Notes: generated from the sequence alone by a model not told the origin. A DNA stretch of 64,000 nt from Clostridium sp. C2-6-12 (GCF_009928485.1 NZ_JAABNP010000007.1:62001-126000), one strand, 5' to 3'. Shown: positions 17,216 through 25,388, numbered from the stretch's first letter. A program made the numbers and translations.

Positions 17216-17490
17216 CTATATCTGCACTATTAAATTAGCTTGACTATAACCTTTCCAATACTCATTAGTTAATTCCTTACTTAAGCTCCTTACTATTGAT
17301 TTTCAGTATTCTGCCTTTTCATTTTGCAGTATTTCAGTTTTAATAATTTTGCCTATATTCCAATATAAAACTACCATTTCTGAATTTACTGCCATAACTA
17401 CATTGCTCTTAATATTATCAAATGCTTTAACTATTTCTTTATATAGAAATTTTATATTTTCATTATTTATAATATAATGTATTATTTTTA
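17216..17490 (-). pseudogene. Remnant of a DUF1016 (YhcG-like) nuclease gene
   Basis: The N-terminal domain of the DUF1016 family is recognisable: NVVMAVNSEMVVLYWNIGKI, then KTEILQNEKAEY, an in-frame TGA (17303-17305) where family members have Gly, then KSIVRSLSKELTNEYWKGYS and QANL. The frame then diverges and stops at 17216. The C-terminal nuclease domain is absent. Downstream the sequence forms a small hairpin (17197-17225). Confidence 0.7.
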
Positions 17491-17551
17491 TATCATATAT
17501 GGTATATTTATATTAAGAGATGCATATAGTAAACTATAAGAAAGGATTCTC

Positions 17552-17903
17552 ATGTGGAATGTAGATTTTTATAAGACAAAAGATAATATAGCTCCTGTTG
17601 AAGAATTTTTAAAAAGTCTAGACTCTAAAATGCGTGCAAAAGCTATTCATGAGTTGAATATATTACAAGAGTTTGGACCAGCTTTAAGATAACCTCATTC
17701 AAAACCAATTGAAAATGGAATATTTGAACTGAGAATTGAAATTGCTAGCAATATTTCTAGAATTTTTTATTTTTTTCGTATAGGAAATAAGATTATTCTT
17801 ACTAATGGTTTTATTAAAAAAAACTCAAAAAACCCCTAGAAGTCAAATTAATAAAGCACTAGAGTATAAAAAAGACTATGAAAGGAGATATAGTAATGAG
17901 TGA
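17552..17903 (+). pseudogene. HigB/RelE-type toxin gene, inactivated
   Basis: Starts MWNVDFYKTKDNIAPVEEFL after an AAAGGA site. The frame is broken by TAA at 17690-17692 inside FGPALR*PHSKPIENGIFEL, where functional homologs have LREPHSKPL. A second lesion is a shift in the A-run at 17816-17823, after which the correct ending TPRSQINKALEYKKDYERRY appears in the next frame. The intended stop (17901-17903) overlaps the start of the antitoxin gene, the usual higBA arrangement. The product would be a ribosome-dependent mRNA interferase. Confidence 0.85.
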
Positions 17904-18180
17904 TTTAAGTAACTTTTTTGAAAAACAACTGCAAAATGAAGAATTTCGTAAAGAATACGATGCTTTAACTCCTAAATATGAATTAATAAAAGAAATAATA
18001 AGAGAGAGAAATGCACAAAATTTAACCCAAAGGGAATTTGCTGATAAGCTTGGCTTAAAACAAAGCAATATTTCCAGATTAGAAAGTGGCAATTATAATC
18101 CGAGTCTTGACTTTTTAGAAAAAATAGCTGCTGGTCTTGGAAAAGAACTTCATATAGAACTTCGTCCAAAGGCTTATTAA
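17896..18180 (+). CDS. HigA-type antitoxin, XRE-family DNA-binding protein
   Basis: 94 aa from the ATG at 17896, preceded by AAAGGAGATATAG. The helix-turn-helix reads LTQREFADKLGLKQSNISRLES (residues about 43-65), a canonical Xre/Cro fold, and the N-terminal helix (FFEKQLQNEEFRKEYDAL) is the toxin-binding type. It overlaps the end of the broken toxin gene. Antitoxins of this type repress their own promoter, so with the toxin lost it may persist as an autoregulator or be decaying more slowly. Confidence 0.88.
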   Translation: MSDLSNFFEKQLQNEEFRKEYDALTPKYELIKEIIRERNAQNLTQREFADKLGLKQSNISRLESGNYNPSLDFLEKIAAGLGKELHIELRPKAY

Positions 18181-18464
18181 TAAATATTATAAATTTAAAG
18201 CTATAGTATAGGTAAATTTTTGTCTATATATAGCTTTCTTAATGTTTCAATGGTTTACTATGGCAGTAACAATTTATTTTCTCATTCACAAAAAAATCAA
18301 TAACTTATCATATTAAATTAATTTAATTTACTTAATACCTTAATGTTAACAAAACTCGAAGTTGTTATAAATAATGATGAATTTAATAAGGTAGTTATAA
18401 AAAGGCCATAAACATTCAATTTCCGAATATCTATAGCCTTCTGATTTTTTCGTATACTATCACT

Positions 18465-18596
18465 TTATTTTATCTTCAATATAAAATATTTAGCAAAAAA
18501 CAAATTTTTTTTTATAACTTGCTCTTGCTCAATTCCTTGTTTATAGCCATTTTCAATTAACATGTTATCTAATTCAGTCATACTTATTTTATCCAT
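18465..18596 (-). pseudogene. Fragment of an Rpn-family protein C-terminus
   Basis: A 43-codon frame opens MDKISMTELDNMLIENGYKQ and resembles the tail of the intact Rpn-like protein just upstream (KMTELGRSLIKEGKLEGKQE). It starts 5 bp after the stop of that gene. It is probably a duplicated or recombined C-terminal tail rather than an independent gene. Confidence 0.5.
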
Positions 18597-18601
18597 TTTC
18601 A

Positions 18602-19423
18602 CTAATTAGTTTCAATAGTTTTTCTTATTATTTGAATTTGTTCAATTGTTAATTCTGTTAATTTGCTAATAAGTTCATCACTCATGCCTTCTTTAATGGC
18701 TCTTTTAGCAATTTCTATTGAATTTTCTTGCTTTCCTTCTAATTTTCCTTCTTTTATTAAGCTTCTACCTAGTTCAGTCATTTTTATCTCCTCCCTTACT
18801 TTTTCTAAATCTTTACCTTCCAAAAATTTACTTGCAAAAGCATATAGGATTGACTCTACATCATATCTATAATCTTTATCTATATCCTTAATTACTCTAA
18901 TTGCATTTATTATTTTATCGCTTTTACTAAGCTTACCACCCATTATTGGTGTAAATGTTAATGATATAATATCTTGCTTGCTTAGTTCTTCTTGATTGTT
19001 TATTTTATTTATTATATCATTAAAAATTGCATCCCCATCCTTATTAGCCATTGAGATTGCCTTAACTTGATACGAATTCATTCCACATTTATATTCACTT
19101 ATAGGATCTTTAATATCTCCTGAATAAACTACATAGGTTTCAACCTCTTTACCTGTTTGAAAATTAAGAAGTGCCTCATAAGTTCTAAATCTTCTTAAAT
19201 CTGAAATGCCCTTCTCAGTTGTTTGAAACTCAAAGTGTATATAGCTATCATCTTCCATTAAAAATGTATAATCCATTAACATGTTCTTTATTTCAAGAAT
19301 AACAATTTCAGTAGATCCCGCATCTTTTACTTTTCTATTTATACCAAAAAATTTCAAACCTTCTTCCGCAAATATGTCCATTGCTCTTTTCATTATCATA
19401 TCTTCATAATTTATTTGTTTCAC
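18602..19423 (-). CDS. Rpn-family recombination-promoting nuclease (PD-(D/E)XK transposase-like)
   Basis: 273 aa from the GTG at 19421-19423, which has AGGAGG 7 nt upstream; a TTG one codon earlier is worse placed. The nuclease core shows AGSTEIVILEIKNMLMDYTF then YIHFEFQTTEKGISDLRRFR, the E-x-Q variant typical of this family, followed by YVVYSGDIKDP. The C-terminal helical region carries LGRSLIKEGKLEGKQE, the usual variable tail. Family proteins nick or cleave DNA and promote RecA-independent recombination. Intact here while at least two fragments of relatives lie close by. Confidence 0.85.
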   Translation of the reverse strand: MKQINYEDMIMKRAMDIFAEEGLKFFGINRKVKDAGSTEIVILEIKNMLMDYTFLMEDDSYIHFEFQTTEKGISDLRRFRTYEALLNFQTGKEVETYVVYSGDIKDPISEYKCGMNSYQVKAISMANKDGDAIFNDIINKINNQEELSKQDIISLTFTPIMGGKLSKSDKIINAIRVIKDIDKDYRYDVESILYAFASKFLEGKDLEKVREEIKMTELGRSLIKEGKLEGKQENSIEIAKRAIKEGMSDELISKLTELTIEQIQIIRKTIETN

Positions 19424-20013
19424 CAATGCACCTCCTCATCTGAAAAATGTTTTTTTATTACTTTAATTTATTTTTCTTAATAAGCTTTTCACTTATATGA
19501 GTTTAATTTATTAAATAAATTTTAACATATATAAGTAAAATTCTAAATAGCATAACATTATCTTGCCATGCTTTTATACAATCTGCTATTAATATTATAT
19601 CCAACATTCATCTTATATAAAAGCCTATCTGTTATTGTATAACACTAAAATAATTCATCTCTTAACTATAAAAAAATCCCCTCTATATTTTTAATTTATC
19701 TCTTTAAATAATTTATATTTGTCTGCGTAACCATAGGTAGTAAGCTAGATATTTATTATAACAGCTCCAAATATAAATTAGAGTTATTATTTCAGGCTTT
19801 AATTATAACTATTTTAATAAATTCCTATGATTTATTTTAAACTATATCTATTAACTTATAACCTAAATAAGGAGCATAACACACTATGTTAGCTCCTCAT
19901 TCTAAATCTCTGATAAGAACATGAATATGATTTTATATTTATTTTATTTCATAATTTATCTTTTATCTGAGAGAGGGGGAGGATTCCCTCCTTTCTAAAG
20001 ATTAGAAAATAAA
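19424..20013. other. Intergenic region, no gene; one GC-rich hairpin
   Basis: AT-rich with stops in every frame. The only conspicuous structure is at about 19972-19998, where GAGGG and CCCTC arms with extended purine/pyrimidine tracts could pair. It lies just downstream of the hydrophobic-peptide gene on the minus strand and may terminate it. Confidence 0.45.
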
Positions 20014-20100
20014 TTAATCATGATTATTTCTAGCCATAAAACATATAATTACAAATGCTAATATGCTAAAAATTGAAAACATAAGATCATATTTACTCAT
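20014..20100 (-). CDS. Small hydrophobic peptide, holin-like/type I toxin-like (28 aa)
   Basis: The ATG at 20098-20100 has GAGGTG 8 nt upstream; a second ATG two codons earlier is too close to it. The product begins MSKYDLMFSIFSILAFVIIC and ends FMARNNHD: a single membrane helix with a short charged tail. Size, MS-Y start and layout resemble the putative holin-like toxin peptides of Firmicutes, which are usually held off by an antisense RNA. No antisense promoter was confirmed by eye. Confidence 0.55.
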   Translation of the reverse strand: MSKYDLMFSIFSILAFVIICFMARNNHD

Positions 20101-20361
20101 GTTCATATCACCTCTATTCTATTTTAAAAGTAAGTACTTATATATATCCATTTATAATATTAAACATATAATTGTATAAATACAGTAACTAATAATTATT
20201 ATATTAGATATACACATTAGATATAACTATAATTCTTATTTAACTCATATAAAAGATAATTTGAATATTATCCTAATATTGTGATTTTTCATTACTAAAT
20301 TTAAATTTTTAAGTTATAACATGTAGGATACCTTTAATAATCAACGTTTTACGCTATAAAA

Positions 20362-20382
20362 TTTTCCCGACTTTTTCCCGAC
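20362..20382. repeat. Paired 10-bp direct repeats near the right att site
   Basis: TTTTCCCGAC occurs at 20362-20371 and again at 20373-20382, an 11-bp spacing (one helical turn). They lie about 115 bp inside the right end of the tRNA-Glu island, where arm-type integrase-binding repeats are commonly found. This reading is inference. Confidence 0.5.
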
Positions 20383-20497
20383 TAAGTTCTAAATAGATAT
20401 AATTTATTATAATTATCCATACGCATACAAGTCAGTATTTAAGCTACTTCGTAGAGATTTATAATTAAATATAATGCTATGTAATTGATATTTTTCA

Positions 20498-20579
20498 GAA
20501 TCAGGAGTTCGATTCTCCTATGGGTCACCATTATAGTAAACATCAGCATTTAGAGAGCTAAATTGTTGGTGCTTTTTAA
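20498..20579 (+). repeat. Right copy of tRNA-Glu 3'-end direct repeat (probable att site)
   Basis: 39 bp identical to 12813-12851, then a near-identical copy of the tRNA terminator hairpin. No 5' half of a tRNA is present, so this is the displaced original 3' end left at the far side of an insertion. Confidence 0.8.
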
Positions 20580-20605
20580 GAATTATGCATCCCAAAATCC
20601 CAAGT

Positions 20606-20767
20606 TCATATTACATAGCCACCCAAATCTGAATCGACATTTCTAGACTCATCGTCTCCGTAATTTTCATCAAGTACTGTAATAATCTCTCAAATGCTTT
20701 GCAACATCTCTTTTGCATATTTTGATTTCGGCTCTTCTAACTGTTCTAATTTCCATATCTTTTTCAT
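20606..20767 (-). pseudogene. Small gene with in-frame stop
   Basis: A GGAGGAG site and ATG (20765-20767) open MKKIWKLEQLEEPKSKYAKE, interrupted by TGA at 20690-20692, continuing EIITVLDENYGDDESRNVDS and LGGYVI. The reading resembles short phage- or plasmid-borne hypothetical proteins ending in a GGYV(I) motif, but I cannot name it. Confidence 0.5.
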
Positions 20768-20979
20768 GAATATCTCCTCCTTCAAAATAGAAATAGGAAT
20801 GCTTAAAGCTTCATATTACTTCAGGCATTCCTGTTCTTAGTTACACAATTATAATATATATTTAAGTTTTATTTTGGGTCAGTATTATTTTTTTGTAAAA
20901 TTTCTTCATTATTGATATAGTTCACTGTAAGGAATTACAAGTCAATAACTTTTACATAGTCTTGACATTTTAATTTTAC

Positions 20980-21093
20980 AGGCGTCGTGGCTCACTGTCA
21001 TTTGTACGATTTGGTGAAGCCCTTAGAATTGTTCAAGATTACCCACAGAAACCAAAATTATTTATTATGCCAAAACCAGACTACAAAAAATAG
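20980..21093 (+). pseudogene. C-terminal gene fragment (RGSLSFVRFGEALR...)
   Basis: An open frame without start reads RRRGSLSFVRFGEALRIVQD then YPQKPKLFIMPKPDYKK and stops at 21091-21093. A degraded copy of its first 50 bp is at 22391-22440, on the other side of the radical SAM gene. Parent family unknown. Confidence 0.5.
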
Positions 21094-21100
21094 ATTATAA

Positions 21101-21141
21101 GCCCAAGTGCATAGTTAATTCAGATAACTACACACTTGGGC
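21101..21141 (-). terminator. Terminator of the SplB-like gene
   Basis: A perfect 9-bp stem GCCCAAGTG / CACTTGGGC encloses an inner AGTTA/TAACT stem. It is followed on the minus strand by a T-rich stretch. Confidence 0.6.
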
Positions 21142-21188
21142 ATGACTTACTAATAGTTTAAAAATGCTTATTTTCTGTTATGTTAATA

Positions 21189-22076
21189 TTACTTAAATAT
21201 ATTTAGAGTAGAGTTATATCCGGCCCTTAACCTTTGATTAACTGCCCTCATATCATAGTGCATACTCTCTTTCTCACATGTTTCCACAAATGTATGCCAC
21301 AATTTTTTACTGTTAAACGGCCAGCAGCGGTAGTAATCCTTATATCGTTGCAAAAATTTTTCTGAAATTCCGGGATAATGTTTTTCTGCTTCATGAAGAA
21401 AATAATCACGCTGAACATCAGCCATGGTTACTTGAGTTGAAAGGTATATATAATTAGCGCCGTAATTCTTAGCTTTTTTCACCATTTCTTGTACGTTTTC
21501 TTTAGTATCTGTTATATACGGAATCACTGGATCCATTAATACACCAGTTGTTATTCCGTTTTTAGTCAAATGCTCAATTGCTTCAAATCTTTCTTTTGTT
21601 GTTGATACAAATGGTTCAACCTTTTTACATGTTTCATCATCCGAACAGGTAATAGAAAAATTAACGCTGGTAGGTGAATGTTCTTTTATGTCTAATAAAA
21701 TATCTATATCTCTGGTCACTAAATTGCTTTTCGTAATAATACATGTTCCAAAATTAAATGCGTTGATTAATTCTAAAGCATTCCTTGTTAATTTTAGTTC
21801 CTTTTCTTTAGGATTGTATGAATCTGACACGCCTCCCATTAACACGACACCTGTTCTTACATTCCCCCTAAGTTCGTCGCGAATTATTTGCAATGCATCC
21901 CTTTTTGCTCTTACGCAGTGGAAATTATCAGTTTTTTCATAATAACTACTTCGAGCATAACAATATATACATCCGTGGCTACAGCCCCGATATATATCCA
22001 TAGCATATTCAAACGACAGATAATTCCAATTAGGTATACATTTCCTTACAATCGTCTTAGCATCTATATATTCCAT
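21189..22076 (-). CDS. SPL-family radical SAM protein (SplB-like)
   Basis: 295 aa. The radical SAM cluster motif is C32-S-H-G-C36-I-Y-C39, giving CxxxCxxC, followed by YARSSYYEKTD. The SAM-contacting GGE-like strand reads VVLMGGVSDSYNPKE, and later strands are CIITKSNLVTRDIDIL and VNFSITCSD, as in the SplB/COG1533 group. True spore photoproduct lyases are longer (about 340 aa) and have an extra C-terminal Cys, so this is better called SPL-family of unknown substrate. It is intact although surrounded by gene debris. Confidence 0.85.
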   Translation of the reverse strand: MEYIDAKTIVRKCIPNWNYLSFEYAMDIYRGCSHGCIYCYARSSYYEKTDNFHCVRAKRDALQIIRDELRGNVRTGVVLMGGVSDSYNPKEKELKLTRNALELINAFNFGTCIITKSNLVTRDIDILLDIKEHSPTSVNFSITCSDDETCKKVEPFVSTTKERFEAIEHLTKNGITTGVLMDPVIPYITDTKENVQEMVKKAKNYGANYIYLSTQVTMADVQRDYFLHEAEKHYPGISEKFLQRYKDYYRCWPFNSKKLWHTFVETCEKESMHYDMRAVNQRLRAGYNSTLNIFK

Positions 22077-22390
22077 AAACCACCTCTAAATTTACTAATA
22101 CATAGTATCTATTGATTACCACATAATTGCATGCCTCATGTTTTCAAGTGTATCCATATGTTCCCTCCCTTCACGCTAAATATAATATAAGTTAAGGGTA
22201 AATACCCGATATTATTTGCAAGTATTTGTAGATTAAAGTATTCCTACTTTGTTGTGCATATTAAATAAATTCGCTTCATCTTGTGCTTATACAATTATAT
22301 AACAGAATACTATTTTATACTGCAAAAACTATAAGAAAAGATTATATAAGGTAAATCGATTTCGCAACACCACGATTTTACTGTTGTTTT

Positions 22391-22440
22391 GCTCACTGTC
22401 AACAGAACGATTCAGTGAAGTTCTTAGAATTGTTAAGATT
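22391..22440 (+). repeat. Degraded copy of the 20990-21040 segment
   Basis: GCTCACTGTCA then CGATT..GTGAAG..CTTAGAATTGTT matches 20990-21040 with several substitutions and one deletion. The pair flanks the SplB-like gene in direct orientation, so a duplication or insertion event there is possible. Confidence 0.5.
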
Positions 22441-22475
22441 ATTTAGAGAGGAATATTATATTCTCATTAATCTTG

Positions 22476-22660
22476 CTAAATATTATAACCAAAAAGGAAA
22501 TATATTCTCATACCATTTACTTCAGTTCTATCTTCAGCCTTATCTAAAAGATTTCTAGGTATTTTAATACTTCGGCCTGTCCAATTAGATAAATATGCAA
22601 TACAATCCCTGATAGTTCATCATCTACTAAAAATAATGATATAGTAACGCCTTTCCCCAT
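22476..22660 (-). pseudogene. N-terminal remnant of a GIY-YIG-type nuclease gene
   Basis: After a GGAGGA site and ATG (22658-22660) the frame reads MGKGVTISLFLVDDELSGIV. It then shifts by one base to AYLSNWTGRSIKIPRNLLDK and AEDRTEVNGMRIYFLFGYN before TAG at 22476. This matches the leader domain that precedes the GIY-YIG module in a family of Firmicutes nucleases; the catalytic module itself is gone. Confidence 0.7.
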
Positions 22661-22965
22661 TATATTCCTCCAGTTATATAAAAATAAGCTACTTAAAAAA
22701 CAACTAATTTTTATAGTATACTCTAACTTTTATGTTTAAAACCTTCAATTTTCACATAAAATCAATACACATTATCCACTATATGTAATATACACTCTTA
22801 ATGTTTTAGCCTTTGATTCATCTAATATAACTTCTTAATAATAATCACTGTTAAGTTAATATTCAAAATTAGAATTCTAAGTACAATAGCTATTTGTTTT
22901 TTATCAAATCACTCTAAGGCCGCATTTTAGGCGCATATTCTTCAGAATATATATGGTAATATGGT

Positions 22966-23520
22966 TTATATAATTAAATTCATTTCATTTATGAAGAAAT
23001 CATATCTTTTAGGTTTAATCCATTCAGGGGAATACTCATTCTCAAAGCCTATTTCAAGTTTTTTTAGTACAATAAACATAAGTTTGTTAGGGAAGCTTAT
23101 ACCATCACTGCAAATCGGACAACTAAAACCTTTATTTACTAAGTTGTATTCTTGCATTTCTTTAGTATATCCGCATTCTGGACATTTCAGCAATACATTT
23201 TTGTGACTGCCTTTTGAAATCTTATAGCTATCTTTTATATAAACAAAGTATTTTGATAAATTAGGATGTGTTGTAGATATATCGTTTAACCCTTTGATTA
23301 TTTTTCGAGGGTTGGTACAACAAAAATTACATCCAGTACCACGATTCAACTGATTTTCTAAAATGATATCTATATTATTACATTCTAAGCATTTATACTT
23401 ATATGCCTTTAAATTAGAATTAAGAGAATTTTTCTTTCTAATTTTTTCTAGTATTTTAAGCTTTTTACCTTGCATAATTATTATTTGATTTACCGAATAT
23501 TTATAGTCTATATTTTTCAA
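22966..23520 (-). pseudogene. Zinc-ribbon, Vsr-like endonuclease truncated in its nuclease domain
   Basis: 184 codons. Two to three CxxC zinc-ribbon units are visible: YKCLECNN..GTGCNFCC, then LKCPECGYT and SCPICSDG. These lead into ISFPNKLMFIVLKKLEIGFE and KRYDFFINEMNLII, the start of a Vsr-like fold (Y-D-F...L-I-I-E-V in intact relatives). The frame stops right after MNLII, before the expected E-V-D/H-G active-site strand. It is probably a truncated phage or homing-type nuclease; a functional stub cannot be excluded. Confidence 0.6.
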
Positions 23521-23595
23521 TAAAAATCCTTCTTTCTAATTTTGTATATATATTACTTATAACATAAAATTAGAAAGAAGAACATATTAATATTT

Positions 23596-24384
23596 TTAAA
23601 TGTTTCCCGTGTAATCCCCCGAAATAAAAAGGTTATATTCTTTAGTTCTTCTTCGGTAAAGCCCTTCTAATCTTCTACCTCCACCATTACTCCATGCTTG
23701 AAAATTAGATCTTATAGTTTCAGCATCCCTTACACCAGCAACTACATTTTTATATAATGTTGATCCAAGTAAAGCACCTGTTCCACAATTATATGCAAAA
23801 CTTACAAGTGCATCAAATTCGTTTTGTAATAGTGTTATTCCTTTATCGTCTAGGTCAGCCTTAATAACTTTTGCATATTTTGTATTGACCAAATTTTTTA
23901 ACATTTCACTTGCCTCGGTTTCTGTAACACTTTTCAATCCTTTGATTTCATCTCCAGTCATTCCATAGCCTAATGTTAACACTCCAGCTTCATCATAATA
24001 TGGAGTTGCTGAAAAGCCTTCCCATGACTTTATAAAATTGATAAGTTCATCTGATACTAAATTATTTTCTAACATGTGACCACTTGAATCAAAAGTATAC
24101 TCTTTGCCATCTATAGTAGCAGTGCAATTAATATAACAAGCGCCTTGATATCCATTACTTTCGGTTTCTAAATAATACCATATATCCTTTAACTTAATCC
24201 ATCCAGTTTTCATGTCTCCATTTTTTTCGTCTAGATAATACCATCTGCTATCTTTATCTTGAAACCAGCCTGTATTCATTACTCCTGTAATTTCATCTAA
24301 ATGATACCATTTACCTTTATCATTGTACCAACCCTTGATCACTTTTCCATTATCATCAGTTACACACCATTTCCACTGCGACAT
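23596..24384 (-). CDS. Phage-type endolysin: cell-wall-binding repeats plus GH24 lysozyme
   Basis: 262 aa, with a GGAGTGATG-type site before the ATG and no signal peptide, as usual for holin-dependent endolysins. Residues 1-105 hold four cell-wall-binding repeats (WKWCVTDDNGKVIKGWYNDK, then KGKWYHLDEITGVMNTGWFQ and so on). Residues 112-262 are a GH24 muramidase with the complete triad E122, D131 and T137 at T4-lysozyme spacing (E+9, E+15). It cleaves N-acetylmuramic acid-N-acetylglucosamine bonds. Intact among phage-like fragments, it may be a domesticated remnant or part of a degraded prophage. Confidence 0.9.
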   Translation of the reverse strand: MSQWKWCVTDDNGKVIKGWYNDKGKWYHLDEITGVMNTGWFQDKDSRWYYLDEKNGDMKTGWIKLKDIWYYLETESNGYQGACYINCTATIDGKEYTFDSSGHMLENNLVSDELINFIKSWEGFSATPYYDEAGVLTLGYGMTGDEIKGLKSVTETEASEMLKNLVNTKYAKVIKADLDDKGITLLQNEFDALVSFAYNCGTGALLGSTLYKNVVAGVRDAETIRSNFQAWSNGGGRRLEGLYRRRTKEYNLFISGDYTGNI

Positions 24385-24456
24385 ATATCATCACTCCTCA
24401 TAACATAATATGAAATAATAACCTTAAAGGCTAATACTAAAAACATAATAAATAAA

Positions 24457-24490
24457 GACAGCACAGAGAAATTAATCTCCATACTGCCTT
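24457..24490. terminator. Hairpin, first copy of a repeated GACAGCACAGA element
   Basis: GACAGCACAGAGA pairs with TCTCCATACTGCC around AATTAA, with T and A tracts at the flanks. A near copy is at 25389-25423. It lies upstream of the endolysin and may end transcription entering from the right. Confidence 0.5.
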
Positions 24491-24825
24491 TTAAAAAATT
24501 ATTATATTTTGTTTTCTATTTCATCTTTCAAATAGAAAACCATTTTTCTGAACACAATTATTTAGAAAAGAAGATGCTTTCAAACCAACTCTTCAAAGCT
24601 TGTATTTTCCTATGCCTTGGCGAGTTAAACTAAAAAATATTAGTAACTTTTATCTTAATAATATAATACATGAAGACACTGAAACATTTTACTAAAGTTT
24701 CTATTATTAAGTATCTATCTATGACTAGAAGTATGTTTACACCTTTTTCTTTTAATTCATTTTACTTTTATGAATTTGATGAGATATAATAACATTCTAT
24801 AGCTGCAATATTAAACTAACTCTAT
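24491..24825. other. Intergenic stretch with possible decayed coding DNA
   Basis: A plus-strand frame (about 24550-24690) reads FRKEDAFKPTLQSLYFPMPW before stops, without a start. Around 24787-24822 the sequence resembles 17200-17235, the junction of the DUF1016 remnant. No intact gene. Confidence 0.35.
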
Positions 24826-24873
24826 AAAAAAAGCTGTACTATCCATGTTCATAATGAGTAGTTCAGCTTTTTT
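24826..24873. terminator. Intrinsic terminator hairpin
   Basis: AAAAAAGCTG-ACTA pairs with TAGT-CAGCTTTTTT across a 17-nt loop with one bulged T on each side. T runs on both strands make it bidirectional. Confidence 0.65.
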
Positions 24874-25001
24874 TGCTTTAATAGGATTTATTCTATCAGC
24901 TAGAGTTCTTACACTCAATGCTAATTAATATACATAGGCGTATAAAAATCTCTTTTTAAATCATCTTCAATTATTTAAAATTATTGTGTTTTGATAATTA
25001 G

Positions 25002-25042
25002 AAAAGGTAGGCTAAGCATTCACCACTCACCCCACCTTTTTT
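25002..25042 (-). terminator. Terminator of the Cys-rich protein gene
   Basis: AAAAGGT-GG arms pair with CC-ACCTTTT over a C/A-rich loop, with T-rich sequence on both sides. It is located just after the minus-strand gene at 25090. Confidence 0.55.
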
Positions 25043-25089
25043 GTGTAATTGTTATAAAAGTTTATTTACATAAAATAAAATCAAAATTA

Positions 25090-25299
25090 TTAACAATCAA
25101 TACATTTTATACAATTTATAGCTTTTCGTTTTGCCTCTTGACATCCATCTACAACACCTCTTGAATAACCACGACAATATTCTTCTTCACGTGCTGCCTC
25201 AACTCCATCGCAATACCCTTGATTATAAGCATCTGCTAACTGTTGTTCTGTTATACAGTTATTTGGGCACACTCTTACTAATTTTCTTCCGCAACTCAT
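25090..25299 (-). CDS. Small Cys-rich protein (69 aa)
   Basis: Strong AAGGAGGATG site. The sequence has nine cysteines in pairs (SCGRKLVRVCPNNC at the start, INCIKCIDC at the end) and two Y-x(2)-GY/G-x(2)-G repeats in the middle (AYNQGYCDGVEAAREEEYCR then GYSRGVVDGCQEAKR). It is possibly a spore-coat or metal-binding protein; no family is recognised. It has its own terminator and long flanking intergenic DNA. Confidence 0.65.
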   Translation of the reverse strand: MSCGRKLVRVCPNNCITEQQLADAYNQGYCDGVEAAREEEYCRGYSRGVVDGCQEAKRKAINCIKCIDC

Positions 25300-25388
25300 T
25301 TTTTCATCCTCCTTGATATTATAAACAGACTTATTATTTTCACTTTATATTATGATAAATATTCAAATAAGTTCTTAACTAAAATAAA

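Noticed and set aside
12813..20579. An integrase gene for the tRNA-Glu island
   Set aside because: No reading frame or fragment with tyrosine-recombinase (R..H-x-x-R..Y) or serine-recombinase motifs was found between the att copies.
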